DNA of 36,296 nucleotides from Chloroflexota bacterium (GTDB taxonomy: Bacteria > Chloroflexota > Anaerolineae > DTLA01), in NCBI GenBank assembly GCA_014360805.1, contig JACIWU010000024.1:1-36296 (forward strand). The letters are read 5' to 3'. A program made the translations under genes and the position numbers. The first letter of the stretch is position 1. Every line of letters starts with the position of its first letter. Shown here in pieces: positions 9,742-16,860 of this stretch. The notes beneath the pieces are model-generated. The model was not told where the DNA came from. It searched no databases and worked only from the letters and a program-made list of their open reading frames with translations.

Positions 9742-10134
9742 TCCCCCTCTCCCCCTGGGAGAGGGTCAGGGTGAGGGCGCCGCTCCCGTCCGCGGGGGTG
9801 AACTCCCGCGCTACCCGCGCAAAGCCCCTCCGGGGCTACCCCCCAGCCCGCAGGGCTTTGCCCCCTCAGCCCGATGCTTTAGCGTCGGGCGAACACATGC
9901 GCAGGCACACCTCACCCCCTGCCTTCGGCTTCCCCCTCTCCGCCAGCGGAGAGGGGGAATGAGGGGGTGAGGTCGGCATGCCCGCACGGGGGTGAACCCC
10001 CGCGCTACCCGCGCAAAGCCCCTCCGGGGCTACCCCCAGCCCGCAGGGCTTTGCCCCCTCAGCCCGATGCTTTAGCGTCGGGCGAACACATCCGCCGTTC
10101 CCTCTCCCCCTGGGAGAGGGACAGGGTGAGGGCA
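9742..10134. repeat. Composite intergenic repeat: two 104-bp direct copies framed by CCCTCTCC palindromes
   Basis: Near-identical direct repeats at 9794-9898 and 9988-10091 differ by one base change and one extra C. Each contains a GGGGGT/ACCCCC hairpin, an AAAGCCC/GGGCTTT hairpin, and a CGATGC-TTTA-GCGTCG hairpin. They are separated and framed by palindromes of the CCCTCTCC...GGAGAGGG...GGTGAGGG type near 9742-9777, 9929-9972 and 10098-10134. ORFs here encode Pro/Arg-rich low-complexity peptides and are not credible genes. The rest of 9391-10248 shows no gene. Confidence 0.8.
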
Positions 10135-10168
10135 TAATGGCCACACCGCCCCTGGGGATTTCTACGCA

Positions 10169-10196
10169 GCGGCGGGGCTATCCCCAACCCCGCCGC
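10169..10196 (-). terminator. 9-bp GC hairpin downstream of the radical SAM gene
   Basis: GCGGCGGGG (10169-10177) pairs perfectly with CCCCGCCGC (10188-10196), about 52 nt past the radical SAM stop codon. There is no U-tract, so its use as a terminator is uncertain. Confidence 0.4.
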
Positions 10197-10248
10197 GCAG
10201 ATGGCCTCCTATGGGCATAACGCACGAACTTGCGTTCGGGTGCGCGCC

Positions 10249-11262
10249 TCACAGCCCCACACCATCTATCGCCGCGCCGCAATACTCACACTGCCCATCC
10301 CGCACGTGCCGCTCCCGCACCGAGAACCCGAATCGCCCGATCACCAGTCGGCCGCAGTTCCAGCAGTACGTATTCTCCTCCCGCGCGCCCAGCACGTTGC
10401 CGATGTACACGTACCTCAGGCCCACCTCCTTGCCGATGGCCCACGCCCGCTCCAGCGTCTGCACCGGCGTGCTGCCCCGGTCCAGCATCTTGTACATCGG
10501 GTGGAAGCGGCTCAAATGCCACGGCGTCTCCACGCCCAACTCCTGCGCAATGAACGACGCCAGTTCGCGCAATTCCCCGGGGTCGTCGTTGAGGCCCGGA
10601 ATCACCAGCGTGGTGATCTCCACCCATATCCCCTGCTGCTTCATCAGGCGCAGCGAATCCAGCACCGGCTGCAACCGTGCGCTGCACTGCTGGCGGTAGA
10701 ACTCGTCGCGGAACGCCTTCAGGTCCACGTTCGCGGCGTCCAGGTACGGGTAGAACGCCTCCAGCATCTCCGCCGTCATGTAGCCGTTGGTTACGTAGTT
10801 GTTCGCCAGTCCCTCCTGGTGCGCCAGCACGGCGATGTCCCGGGAGTACTCAAAGAAGATCGTCGGCTCGGTGTACGTGTAGGAGATACTCCGGCAGCCC
10901 GTGGCCAGCGCGTCCTCCACGATATCCTCGGGCGGGACATGTCGCCCCACGATGCGGCCCTGGTCGCGAGGCATCTGCGAGATGTCCGCGTTCTGGCAGA
11001 AGCGACACCGGAAGTTACACCCCACCGTCGCCACGGAGTACGAGGTGGTGCCAGGGTAGAAATGAAACAACGGCTTCTTCTCTATGGGATCCACGGCCTG
11101 CGAAATGGGGCGGGCATACACGAGCGAGTACAGCGCCCCTTGCTGATTTTGCCGCACGCCGCAGATGCCCACCTCGCCCTCGCGAATGGAACAGCGGTGC
11201 GCGCACAGGTGGCACCGAACGCGCCCGCCTTCTAGCCTCTCATAAAGCCAGGCCTCTTTCAT
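10249..11262 (-). CDS. amrS: AmmeMemoRadiSam-type radical SAM enzyme
   Basis: A 337-residue radical SAM protein. CxxxCxxC is visible as GCNFRCRFCQN (Cys82, Cys86, Cys89), preceded by a cysteine-rich N-terminus (CHLCAHRC...GICGVR) and followed by SYTYTEPTIFFEYS and VDLKAFRDEFY, typical of the PflA-like AmrS family. A C-terminal zinc-ribbon-like pair (CWNCG, CEYCG) closes the protein. The family is named for co-occurrence with AMMECR1 and MEMO proteins, neither of which is in this window; the reaction is not established for this copy. ATG at 11262 is chosen over GTG 11271 because the AGGAGG site sits 8 nt before the ATG and overlaps the GTG. That same site overlaps the upstream gene's TGA, so translation is coupled. 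Confidence 0.85.
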   Translation of the reverse strand: MKEAWLYERLEGGRVRCHLCAHRCSIREGEVGICGVRQNQQGALYSLVYARPISQAVDPIEKKPLFHFYPGTTSYSVATVGCNFRCRFCQNADISQMPRDQGRIVGRHVPPEDIVEDALATGCRSISYTYTEPTIFFEYSRDIAVLAHQEGLANNYVTNGYMTAEMLEAFYPYLDAANVDLKAFRDEFYRQQCSARLQPVLDSLRLMKQQGIWVEITTLVIPGLNDDPGELRELASFIAQELGVETPWHLSRFHPMYKMLDRGSTPVQTLERAWAIGKEVGLRYVYIGNVLGAREENTYCWNCGRLVIGRFGFSVRERHVRDGQCEYCGAAIDGVGL

Positions 11263-11267
11263 CGGAC

Positions 11268-11741
11268 TCACCTCCTAAGCGCGAATTGCCACTCGCAGCC
11301 CTCGTCAGTCCTGCGGAAGGACACCATTTCCGCGCGGATGCCCCGCGCGTGAAAGAACGCCGCCAGCAGTCCCACCACCACGCAGGGCGGGACCGCGTCG
11401 GGCTGGGCCGCCCGTAGCCGATCCACCACCCCCAGGCACAGGCACGCCCGAAACTCGCAGGTCAGCGCGTCGCCCGACCGAGAGAACCCGCACCCCTCCA
11501 CAATCCCCTGCGCCCGCAGCCAGTCGCCGAAAGCGCCGATGATCTCGCCCATGCCGCCCAGCAGTTCAGGGCTGGGAAGATCCAGCCCGTCGGCCAGGCT
11601 CCGCCCGTCGGGCGATTCAAACGCGGCCACGATGGCCCGCGCCAACTCGGCTTGCGTCAACGGCGGCTTGCCCTGCGTCGCCAGAGCGTACAGCACGAAG
11701 CCCACCAGGTTCCCACGCCTGTCCTGCCCCCGCGCCCTCAT
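11268..11741 (-). CDS. Unknown protein with a cysteine-containing C-terminal domain
   Basis: A 157-residue soluble protein. ATG at 11741 is chosen for its GGGAGG site 5 nt upstream, in preference to a start at 11777. The N-terminal half is mainly alpha-helical by composition. The C-terminal half (EFRACLCLGVVDRLR, then PPCVVVGLLAAFFHARGI, ending GCEWQFAL) has cysteine spacing and a terminal CxW/F strand reminiscent of V4R or methanogen-type output domains; this is a resemblance only. It directly precedes the radical SAM gene with 5 nt between coding regions, so a joint role is likely. No function is assigned. Confidence 0.7.
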   Translation of the reverse strand: MRARGQDRRGNLVGFVLYALATQGKPPLTQAELARAIVAAFESPDGRSLADGLDLPSPELLGGMGEIIGAFGDWLRAQGIVEGCGFSRSGDALTCEFRACLCLGVVDRLRAAQPDAVPPCVVVGLLAAFFHARGIRAEMVSFRRTDEGCEWQFALRR

Positions 11742-11764
11742 AGCCACCTCCCGCTCTTGCATTC

Positions 11765-11793
11765 TTGACAAAAGCACCAGACCTGCGTATTAT
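11765..11793 (+). promoter_or_regulatory. Sigma70-type promoter of the coiled-coil gene pair
   Basis: TTGACA (11765-11770), a 17-nt spacer, then TATTAT (11788-11793). Transcription should start near 11800, 52 nt before the ATG at 11852. Read on the other strand, the overlapping TATAAT (11794-11789) could also serve the leftward gene, but it lacks a good -35. Confidence 0.7.
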
Positions 11794-11808
11794 ACCCCAT
11801 AGGGGTAT
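11792..11808. promoter_or_regulatory. CsoR-like palindrome over the promoter start site
   Basis: ATACCCC (11792-11798), spacer ATA, GGGGTAT (11802-11808): a 7-bp perfect inverted repeat covering the -10 edge and start site. The TACCC...GGGTA layout resembles operators of the CsoR/CstR family (copper or persulfide sensors). The regulator is not in the window. Confidence 0.5.
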
Positions 11809-11851
11809 CTCCGCGAGAACCCATTGCGATCCGACCGATGGGAGGTATCAG

Positions 11852-12085
11852 ATGGACACCAACGATCCTGGCGCTCTGTCGCCGGAAGCATTGCGCGAAG
11901 AATTGGAGAAGGCGCAACGCGCGCTAGAGGACCTGGAGGAAGAGCGCCTCATGACCATGGGCCAGACCGGAGTCCACATCGGCGCCAGAGAACTCAACCG
12001 TTTGACCTCCTCGTTCGCACGCGACGAAGCGCGACTACGGGCCCGCATCCGAGAACTCACCGCCCTCCTGGAGGGGAGCCGATGA
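11852..12085 (+). CDS. Small coiled-coil protein, unknown function
   Basis: A 77-residue acidic/basic helical protein with heptad-like spacing (LREELEKAQRALEDLEEERL and later DEARLRARIRELTALLE), predicted as a coiled coil. No signal peptide, cysteine pair or enzyme motif is visible. ATG at 11852 has GGGAGG 6 nt upstream; the longer in-frame extension begins inside the promoter. It overlaps the next small gene by 4 nt (ATGA), so the two are translated together. I do not recognise the family. Confidence 0.7.
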   Translation: MDTNDPGALSPEALREELEKAQRALEDLEEERLMTMGQTGVHIGARELNRLTSSFARDEARLRARIRELTALLEGSR

Positions 12086-12306
12086 ACACCGAGCAGCGAA
12101 TTCGCGAACTGCAGCAACGGCTAGACGATTTGCGGGCGCGCCTGCCCAAACATTCCGTCCCCGCGGCCATGATTCTGGAACTGGAAACGCTGGAAGAGGA
12201 ACTTGCGGATCTGCAAGCCCAATCCCACGCAGATTCTAGCACGTCCCAGCCGCCTGCGCAACCGCGCCCGGCGAACGCGGCGTTGACCGAGCCCCAGCCG
12301 CGCTGA
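12082..12306 (+). CDS. Small coiled-coil protein with Pro-rich tail, unknown function
   Basis: A 74-residue protein. The first about 50 residues are helical with leucine heptads (RIRELQQRLDDLRARL, then ILELETLEEELADLQAQ). The remainder is a Ser/Pro/Gln-rich disordered tail. Its ATG overlaps the previous stop (ATGA), and GGGGAG lies 3-4 nt upstream inside the preceding gene. The pair may form a heteromeric coiled coil (inference). No family is recognised. Confidence 0.65.
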   Translation: MNTEQRIRELQQRLDDLRARLPKHSVPAAMILELETLEEELADLQAQSHADSSTSQPPAQPRPANAALTEPQPR

Positions 12307-12621
12307 CAATCCCTTGGCGCAGGTGTGCGTGGGGGGCGAAAGGCGCGCGAGGAGGGTTTGTCGGGCCACGGTCAGGCAAGGGGCCGGTATGGAAACCCGC
12401 CCTACGCTCCATGCGTTTCATTACTACGGCGCATCGGTCTAACCAATTTCCACCGAATCGTGCACACTACCATGCCCTGACGAGCGTTGACGCAGATGGG
12501 CATGTGCCGTATAATCAACGGCGAGAAGGCTGGCGGGATTGGTTTGCCGGAGCGCGTATCGCCTGCGGGCAGCCATGGGTGGAAGCCTTCCGCAGCGTTT
12601 AGTGCGAGAGGAGGCAGTGCC
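12307..12621 (+). promoter_or_regulatory. HicBA upstream region with sigma70-type promoter
   Basis: A gene-free gap of about 315 nt. TTGACG (12487-12492), a 17-nt spacer, then TATAAT (12510-12515) form a strong promoter, giving a leader of about 100 nt before hicB. A degraded copy of the intergenic CCTAC-type repeat lies near 12380-12410. Short ORFs in the gap overlap the promoter and are not credible. Confidence 0.7.
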
Positions 12622-12831
12622 ATGCGTTTCAAGGTCGTGCTGGAAACCAGCGACGAAGGCGGCTACACGGCATACGTACCCTCGCTCCCTGGCTGCATCA
12701 GCGAAGGGGAGACGCTAGAGGAAGCTCTGAAGAATATCCAGGAAGCGATTGAACTGTATCTGGAGCCGGTGGAGGACGATTGGATCGCCTTGGCCCCAGA
12801 GACGGCGGTGGTGCGGGAGATTGAACTTTGA
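12622..12831 (+). CDS. hicB: HicB-family antitoxin
   Basis: A 69-residue protein with the compact HicB partial RNase H-like fold. It opens with alternating strands (MRFKVVLETSDEGGYTAYVP), carries the family signature SLPGCISEGETLEEALKNIQ, and ends in a helix. It lacks the C-terminal DNA-binding domain of longer HicB proteins, so autoregulation through DNA binding is not evident. ATG at 12622 has GAGGAGG about 7 nt upstream; the longer ORF start upstream lies near the promoter. It binds and masks HicA in known systems. Gene order here is antitoxin first. Confidence 0.85.
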   Translation: MRFKVVLETSDEGGYTAYVPSLPGCISEGETLEEALKNIQEAIELYLEPVEDDWIALAPETAVVREIEL

Positions 12832-13055
12832 CCAAAGTACCCAGCCTTTCGTACCACCAGATCATTCGCGCTTTGCAGAGGGATGGCTGGACGGTCGTGC
12901 GGCAACGTGGCAGCCACATCCGCTTGCAGAAGCGACTTGGCGACGAGGTGCTGAAAATCATAGTGCCGGCACATCGTCCGGTCAAACGATCCACACTGGC
13001 TCATATCCTGAAACAAGCGCGCTTGAGCGTGGACGACTTCTTGAAGTTGCTGTGA
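12828..13055 (+). CDS. hicA: HicA-family mRNA interferase toxin
   Basis: A 75-residue protein with the double-stranded-RNA-binding-like HicA fold. Visible motifs are IIRALQRDGWTVVRQRGSHI, with the conserved catalytic His30 in GSH, followed by a PAHRPVKRSTLAHILKQA segment. The start is TTG at 12828, overlapping the hicB stop by 4 nt (TTGA), so toxin synthesis depends on antitoxin translation. In the family it cleaves mRNA and halts translation until the antitoxin binds. The sequence looks intact with the catalytic residue present. Confidence 0.85.
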   Translation: MTKVPSLSYHQIIRALQRDGWTVVRQRGSHIRLQKRLGDEVLKIIVPAHRPVKRSTLAHILKQARLSVDDFLKLL

Positions 13056-13223
13056 ACCCCTTGTTGAGGCGCGATGCCGGCCCCAACGCGCAAGGGTTCT
13101 TGCAGACCCTCGTTCCCCGCAAATGAAACGGCACCGTCCATTCCGGCCCCGCCGCGAACCGCGCACAGTCGCAAAGACGATTCAGCCCCACCGGGATCGC
13201 GCGCCACAGCCCGGGGCCACCGT

Positions 13224-13943
13224 CTAGGGCAATTCCAGCCCGTGGGCCTCAAGCAGCGCCTGGTCGCGCAGAAGGTCGGCGGTCGAGCCGTCGGCCACCA
13301 CCCGACCCCTGTCCAGGATCACCATCCGCGGGAACAGGTCTCGCACCATGAGCAAGTCGTGCGTGCTCACGATCATCGTCTGGGTCATGCTATCCAGCAG
13401 CCGTATCAGCATGCGCCGTCCGCGGGGATCCAGCCCGGCTGTCGGCTCATCCAGCACCAGCACCGACGGCTCCATCGCCAGCACGGTGGCCAGCGCGATG
13501 CGCTTCTTCTCGCCCGCGCTCAGACGGTGGGGAACCCTATCCGCGTAGCTCTCCATCCCCACGGCAGCCAGGGCGCGGCTCACCCGTCGCCGCACCTCGC
13601 CCTCGGGTAGCCCCATGTACACCGGACCGTAGGCCACATCCTCAAACACCGTCGGCGAGAACAACTGGTCGTCGGGATCCTGGAACACCAGGCCCACCAG
13701 GGCGCGGACTCTCTTCACATGCTCGCCGGCCACAGGAAGCCCAGCCACCCGCACCCGCCCATCCTCGCTCGCCAGGATGCCGTTCAGGTGCAGGATGAGC
13801 GTGGACTTGCCCGCGCCGTTGGGCCCCACGATAGCCACCCGCTCCCCCGGATACACCTTCAGGCTCACACCGTTCAGGGCCTGCTGGCCGTCTGGATACC
13901 GAAACGAGAGATTGTCCACCTCAATCAGCGGCGCGCGCTCCAA
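13224..13943 (-). CDS. cbiO: Cobalt/nickel ECF transporter ATPase
   Basis: A 239-residue ABC ATPase powering nickel/cobalt uptake. Walker A is GPNGAGKST, the Q-loop lies in LVFQDPDDQLF, the signature is LSAGEKKR (a variant of LSGGQ), Walker B is VLVLDEPTAGLDP, and the switch histidine is in STHD. The start is TTG at 13943: GGAGG lies 5 nt upstream and overlaps the cbiQ stop, while no ATG is suitably placed. It is the last gene of the fur-cbiMQO unit. ECF transporters usually work with two ATPase copies; one gene implies a homodimer. Confidence 0.9.
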   Translation of the reverse strand: MERAPLIEVDNLSFRYPDGQQALNGVSLKVYPGERVAIVGPNGAGKSTLILHLNGILASEDGRVRVAGLPVAGEHVKRVRALVGLVFQDPDDQLFSPTVFEDVAYGPVYMGLPEGEVRRRVSRALAAVGMESYADRVPHRLSAGEKKRIALATVLAMEPSVLVLDEPTAGLDPRGRRMLIRLLDSMTQTMIVSTHDLLMVRDLFPRMVILDRGRVVADGSTADLLRDQALLEAHGLELP

Positions 13944-13952
13944 TGTACCCTC

Positions 13953-14744
13953 CTACCCGAACAGGATTCCCAGAACAGCCAGGAACGCCAGGATCGCCAT
14001 GCTGCCCGCCAGAATCCCGTACTGAGAAGCCGAGAGCCGTCCCGTCGGGAGCGTGCGAACCTCCCCGTCGTACCCCCGCGCCAGCATGGCCTGATACACC
14101 CGTTCGCTGCGCTCGTAGCCGCGGACGAACAGATTGCCCACCATGCCGCCGGTAACGCGGGCGCGCCAGGCCAGCGTGCCGCCGCTTTTCGGCCCGATGT
14201 CGGCGCTGCGGGCATCCCGCGCAATCCGCAGCCGATTCACCTCGTGCACGAACAGGAACATGTACCGCCACATCAGCCCAAACACCGCCACCAGCAGCCG
14301 CGGAACCCGCAACGCCCGCATGGCCGCAAGAAGCTCGGTGAAGCGGGTCGTCGCCGTCAGCAGGATGGCGAACTGCACCGACAGGTAGGACTTGACCAGC
14401 ACCGACAGGAAACGTTCCAGCCCGGGCACGCTCGCGTCCAGCGCCAGCGGCCCCAGGCGCAGGGAGCCCAGCGGTGCGCCGGGCGTGGAAAAGACCAGCG
14501 GCAGCGCCGCCAGCGCGAACGGCGCCGCGATCAGGCCCCGCGTGAGCGTGAACCCGACGCCCAACCGCGCCGCAACCGCCAGGGCGAGGATCGCCGCCAG
14601 CAGCAGGACATACGATGGCCACGCGCCCAAAGGCAGCGCCGCCGTAACGAGGATGCTCGCTACGGCGACGACAACCTTCACGCGCGGGTCGGCCCCATGC
14701 ACCAGGCTCGCCCGAGGACGATAGGGATCCAGAATATCCGGCAT
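13953..14744 (-). CDS. cbiQ: Cobalt/nickel ECF transporter transmembrane (T) component
   Basis: A 263-residue membrane protein. It opens with DPYRPRASLVHGADPRVKV, typical of EcfT/CbiQ, followed by about five to six hydrophobic helices. Near the C-terminus are the two Ala-Arg-Gly-type coupling motifs (LFVRGYERSERVYQAMLARG, then YDGEVR) that dock on the ATPases. A final helix ends in LAVLGILFG. ATG at 14744 has GGAG about 5 nt upstream. It lies 18 nt from cbiM and 9 nt from cbiO, one transcript with shared ribosome-binding overlap at the cbiO end. Confidence 0.9.
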   Translation of the reverse strand: MPDILDPYRPRASLVHGADPRVKVVVAVASILVTAALPLGAWPSYVLLLAAILALAVAARLGVGFTLTRGLIAAPFALAALPLVFSTPGAPLGSLRLGPLALDASVPGLERFLSVLVKSYLSVQFAILLTATTRFTELLAAMRALRVPRLLVAVFGLMWRYMFLFVHEVNRLRIARDARSADIGPKSGGTLAWRARVTGGMVGNLFVRGYERSERVYQAMLARGYDGEVRTLPTGRLSASQYGILAGSMAILAFLAVLGILFG

Positions 14745-14762
14745 CTGCTCTCCAAACTGCGC

Positions 14763-15779
14763 TTACTGCTGCATGGCCCGATGACGCACTCCCTGCGCCA
14801 CCAGGTAGGCCGCCGCGGCAACCACCAGCGCGCCCAACACGCCCGCAACGATGGTAGCCACGGCCTCATTCGCGATGCCCGGGAAGACGTAGTCCGGGAT
14901 GATGTTGTACAACGGCTCGCGGGCCGCCTCCAAAAAGCCCTGCTGCTCGGCCACCCACTCCAGCCCATCGGGGTACGCCGACGCCAGCGGCGACAGCACC
15001 GCCAGCACCATGGCCAGCGCCACGCCGCCGATCCAAAGCGCCTTCTGTCCTGCGGTGGCCTTTGCCGCCGGCGCCACCAGGTCAGGGCGCGCCGCCAGCA
15101 CGAAGACCAGCGCGCCGGCTGTGATCAGCCCCTCGCCGATCCCGATGAGGGCGTGAATCCCGCCCATGGCCGGCACCGACACGTTCGCCGGCGACGTGCC
15201 CGAAGCCGCCAACTGCAACGCGCACATCAGCGCCGCGATGACGATGGACAGCCACGCCGCCACAAACCCGCTCACCGGCAAGGCCCAGCGCCGATTGCCG
15301 AAGGCCCGAAGGAGCAACTGGTACGCGCCGTATCCTACCAGCACCCCCACAATCGCCATGTTGAACAGGTTCGCGCCCAGCACCAGGATGCCCCCATCTT
15401 GGAACAGCAGCGCCTGGATGCTCACCACCGATGTCATGACGACCATCGCGGCCCACGGCCCCAACAGCGCCGCCGCCAACGTCGCGCCCAGGAGATGCCC
15501 CGAAGTACCGCCCGTTACGGTGAAATTCAGCATCTGGCCGGCAAAAATCACCGCCGCCAAGACCGCCAGCAGCGGAACCTTCCGCTCGTCCAACTCACGG
15601 CTCACCCGCCGCAACGCGTACCCGATCACAATGATGGACACGACCCAGAACAGAATGGACACGGGAACCGAGAGGAAGCCGTCGGGGATGTGCATCGGCT
15701 GGGAACCACCGGAAGGCCCGTGGCCCCCCGCAATGCGCCCGAGGGCCAATACAGAGGAAACCACCGCGTTGCCTGACAT
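14763..15779 (-). CDS. cbiM: Nickel/cobalt substrate-binding component, CbiM fused to CbiN-like PDGLE domain
   Basis: A 338-residue membrane protein. The CbiM/NikM metal-binding start MHIPDGF appears at residue 29, followed by about seven hydrophobic segments. A C-terminal domain with AYPDGLEW (about residue 270) and a last helix correspond to the PDGLE/CbiN-like part, so M and N are fused. In known NikM/CbiM the metal is coordinated by the free N-terminal Met-His, so the 28-residue extension is odd: it is not an obvious signal peptide (GRIAGGHGPSGGSQP). ATG 15779 is chosen for AAGGAG 8 nt upstream; an alternative start at 15695 would place MH at the N-terminus but has a poorer ribosome site. 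Confidence 0.85.
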   Translation of the reverse strand: MSGNAVVSSVLALGRIAGGHGPSGGSQPMHIPDGFLSVPVSILFWVVSIIVIGYALRRVSRELDERKVPLLAVLAAVIFAGQMLNFTVTGGTSGHLLGATLAAALLGPWAAMVVMTSVVSIQALLFQDGGILVLGANLFNMAIVGVLVGYGAYQLLLRAFGNRRWALPVSGFVAAWLSIVIAALMCALQLAASGTSPANVSVPAMGGIHALIGIGEGLITAGALVFVLAARPDLVAPAAKATAGQKALWIGGVALAMVLAVLSPLASAYPDGLEWVAEQQGFLEAAREPLYNIIPDYVFPGIANEAVATIVAGVLGALVVAAAAYLVAQGVRHRAMQQ

Positions 15780-15831
15780 CGTCTCATCTCCTTGCTGGAA
15801 TATTGCGACCGCGCGATGCTTTGCGACAGGT

Positions 15832-16287
15832 CTACGCCTCGTCCGTATGCGCCTCCCCATGGGCGCGCGCCTGGCAGGCAGGGCAGATGCCGAAGAAGGC
15901 GAAATGCTCGGTGCGTGGCAGATACCCCAACGTCTCGCGCAAATACTGCCGCACCGGCTCCAGGAGCGAATCGGGGAGCGTCAGCCGCTCGCCGCACTCC
16001 AGGCAAACCAGGTGGTGGTGCGGATGCTCGGCGATGTACTCGTATTCATGGCAGTCGCCGCCCAGGTCGGTCTCGGCCACCAGCCCCGCAGCCTTGAGCC
16101 ACTGCAGGTTGCGGTACACGGTGGGCACCGAAAGCGTGGGATAGGTGGCGGCCAGTTCGTCCAGAATCTGCTGGATCGTCATGTGGCATCCCGCGCCCTT
16201 GATGACCTCCAGGATGGCGAGGCGCTGGGGCGTGAGGCGATACCCCTGACTCTGCAACTGGTGCGCGACCTGCATGTGGTGAGACAT
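15832..16287 (-). CDS. Fur-family metal-responsive repressor
   Basis: A 151-residue Fur/Zur/Nur-type regulator. The winged helix is at about 10-75 (GYRLTPQRLAILEVI, SVPTVYRNLQWLKAAG). The dimerisation/metal part contains HPHHHLVCLECG and FFGICPACQ, giving two CxxC pairs (Cys95/98 and 135/138) for structural zinc. ATG 16287 is chosen because AGGAG lies 7 nt upstream; the ORF's first ATG (16329) lies upstream of the predicted transcript start. It heads the cbiMQO operon 52 nt upstream, so nickel/cobalt (Nur-like) or zinc sensing is plausible. The sequence does not settle which metal. Confidence 0.85.
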   Translation of the reverse strand: MSHHMQVAHQLQSQGYRLTPQRLAILEVIKGAGCHMTIQQILDELAATYPTLSVPTVYRNLQWLKAAGLVAETDLGGDCHEYEYIAEHPHHHLVCLECGERLTLPDSLLEPVRQYLRETLGYLPRTEHFAFFGICPACQARAHGEAHTDEA

Positions 16288-16300
16288 GGTTTGCTCCTGT

Positions 16301-16349
16301 AAGCATTTGCATCTGGAAGCATTATACACAGCGCACGAGGCCCTGTCAA
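16301..16349 (-). promoter_or_regulatory. Promoter of the fur-cbiMQO operon with AAGCATT direct repeat
   Basis: Leftward TTGACA (16349-16344), 17 nt, TATAAT (16326-16321), start near 16314. A 7-bp direct repeat AAGCATT (16301-16307 and 16317-16323) brackets the start site. It is a candidate binding site for the regulator encoded by the first gene, though it does not match a textbook Fur box. Confidence 0.65.
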
Positions 16350-16350
16350 A

Positions 16351-16660
16351 TTCTCCCCTCGCCCCGCCGCGCGGGGAGAGAAGGGGGAACGGGGGATGTG
16401 AGGGGTAACCCCTGCGCGCGCCAGGGTTTCACCGCCGAGGACGCCGGAGGCGCGGAGGGTCACGGATTGGCCCGCGTGTCCGCCGGTAGGGGCGACCCGC
16501 GGGTCGCCCCTACGTGGTGCGTCCACGCCCCCCGCCCGTGCGCACGCCACCCCCTTCTCGCCCCGCCCCGCGGCAACAGCACACGTAGGGCGGCTTTCCA
16601 TAGCCGCCCGCCCGTCCCCTCGCCCCGCCGCGCGGGGAGAGGGCTAGGGTGAGGGGTGCA
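16351..16660. repeat. Dispersed GC palindromes in the gap before the nifS-like gene
   Basis: This gene-free stretch holds two CCCCTCGCCCCGC...GGGGAGAG...GTGAGGGGT-type elements (16352-16403 and 16612-16656). It also has a perfect 28-bp palindrome at 16486-16513 (GTAGGGGCGACCCG and its complement) and a CGTAGGGCGGCT/AGCCGCC hairpin near 16585-16608. A related copy lies at 19514-19558. No credible ORF is present. Confidence 0.75.
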
Positions 16661-16676
16661 CCGAAAGGGCTGCCCT

Positions 16677-16733
16677 TTGACAGAAATCCGACTTTATGAT
16701 AGGATTTGCCCTGCGAATATGACCAAAGTCATA
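16677..16733 (+). promoter_or_regulatory. Promoter and palindrome upstream of the sulfur operon
   Basis: TTGACA (16677-16682), 17 nt, TAGGAT (16700-16705), start near 16712. Just downstream, TATGAC-CAAA-GTCATA (16718-16733) is a perfect 6-bp inverted repeat at about +6 to +21, placed like a repressor site. The leader to ATG 16861 is about 150 nt. Confidence 0.55.
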
Positions 16734-16860
16734 GTCGGCACTGCTCGCATCAGATAGAATACAGTTGGCAGAAGCGGCGCGCTCGGCATGGCGCAGCAGT
16801 CATCGTTCTCGTCCAAGCGCGCCGCCCCACTGCCACGAATTCTCGCTAGGGAAGTGAAGC

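Noticed and set aside
9866-10144. ORF with Ser-Pro-Cys-Pro-Ser-Pro-Arg-Gly-Arg motif
   Set aside because: This peptide is produced by the GAGAGGG intergenic palindrome and recurs wherever the repeat occurs; it is not a gene.
13719-15776. 685-residue plus-strand frame opposite cbiOQM
   Set aside because: Gln/Arg/His-rich shadow with no ribosome site or domain; the minus-strand transporter genes are unambiguous.
14763-16287. Cobalamin riboswitch controlling cbi genes
   Set aside because: The leader between the predicted start and the first ATG is only about 27 nt, and no B12-box was seen between the genes.
16288-16329. Start of the Fur-family gene at 16329
   Set aside because: That codon lies upstream of the predicted transcript start at about 16314, next to the -10 box (16321-16326); ATG 16287 has a good ribosome site.
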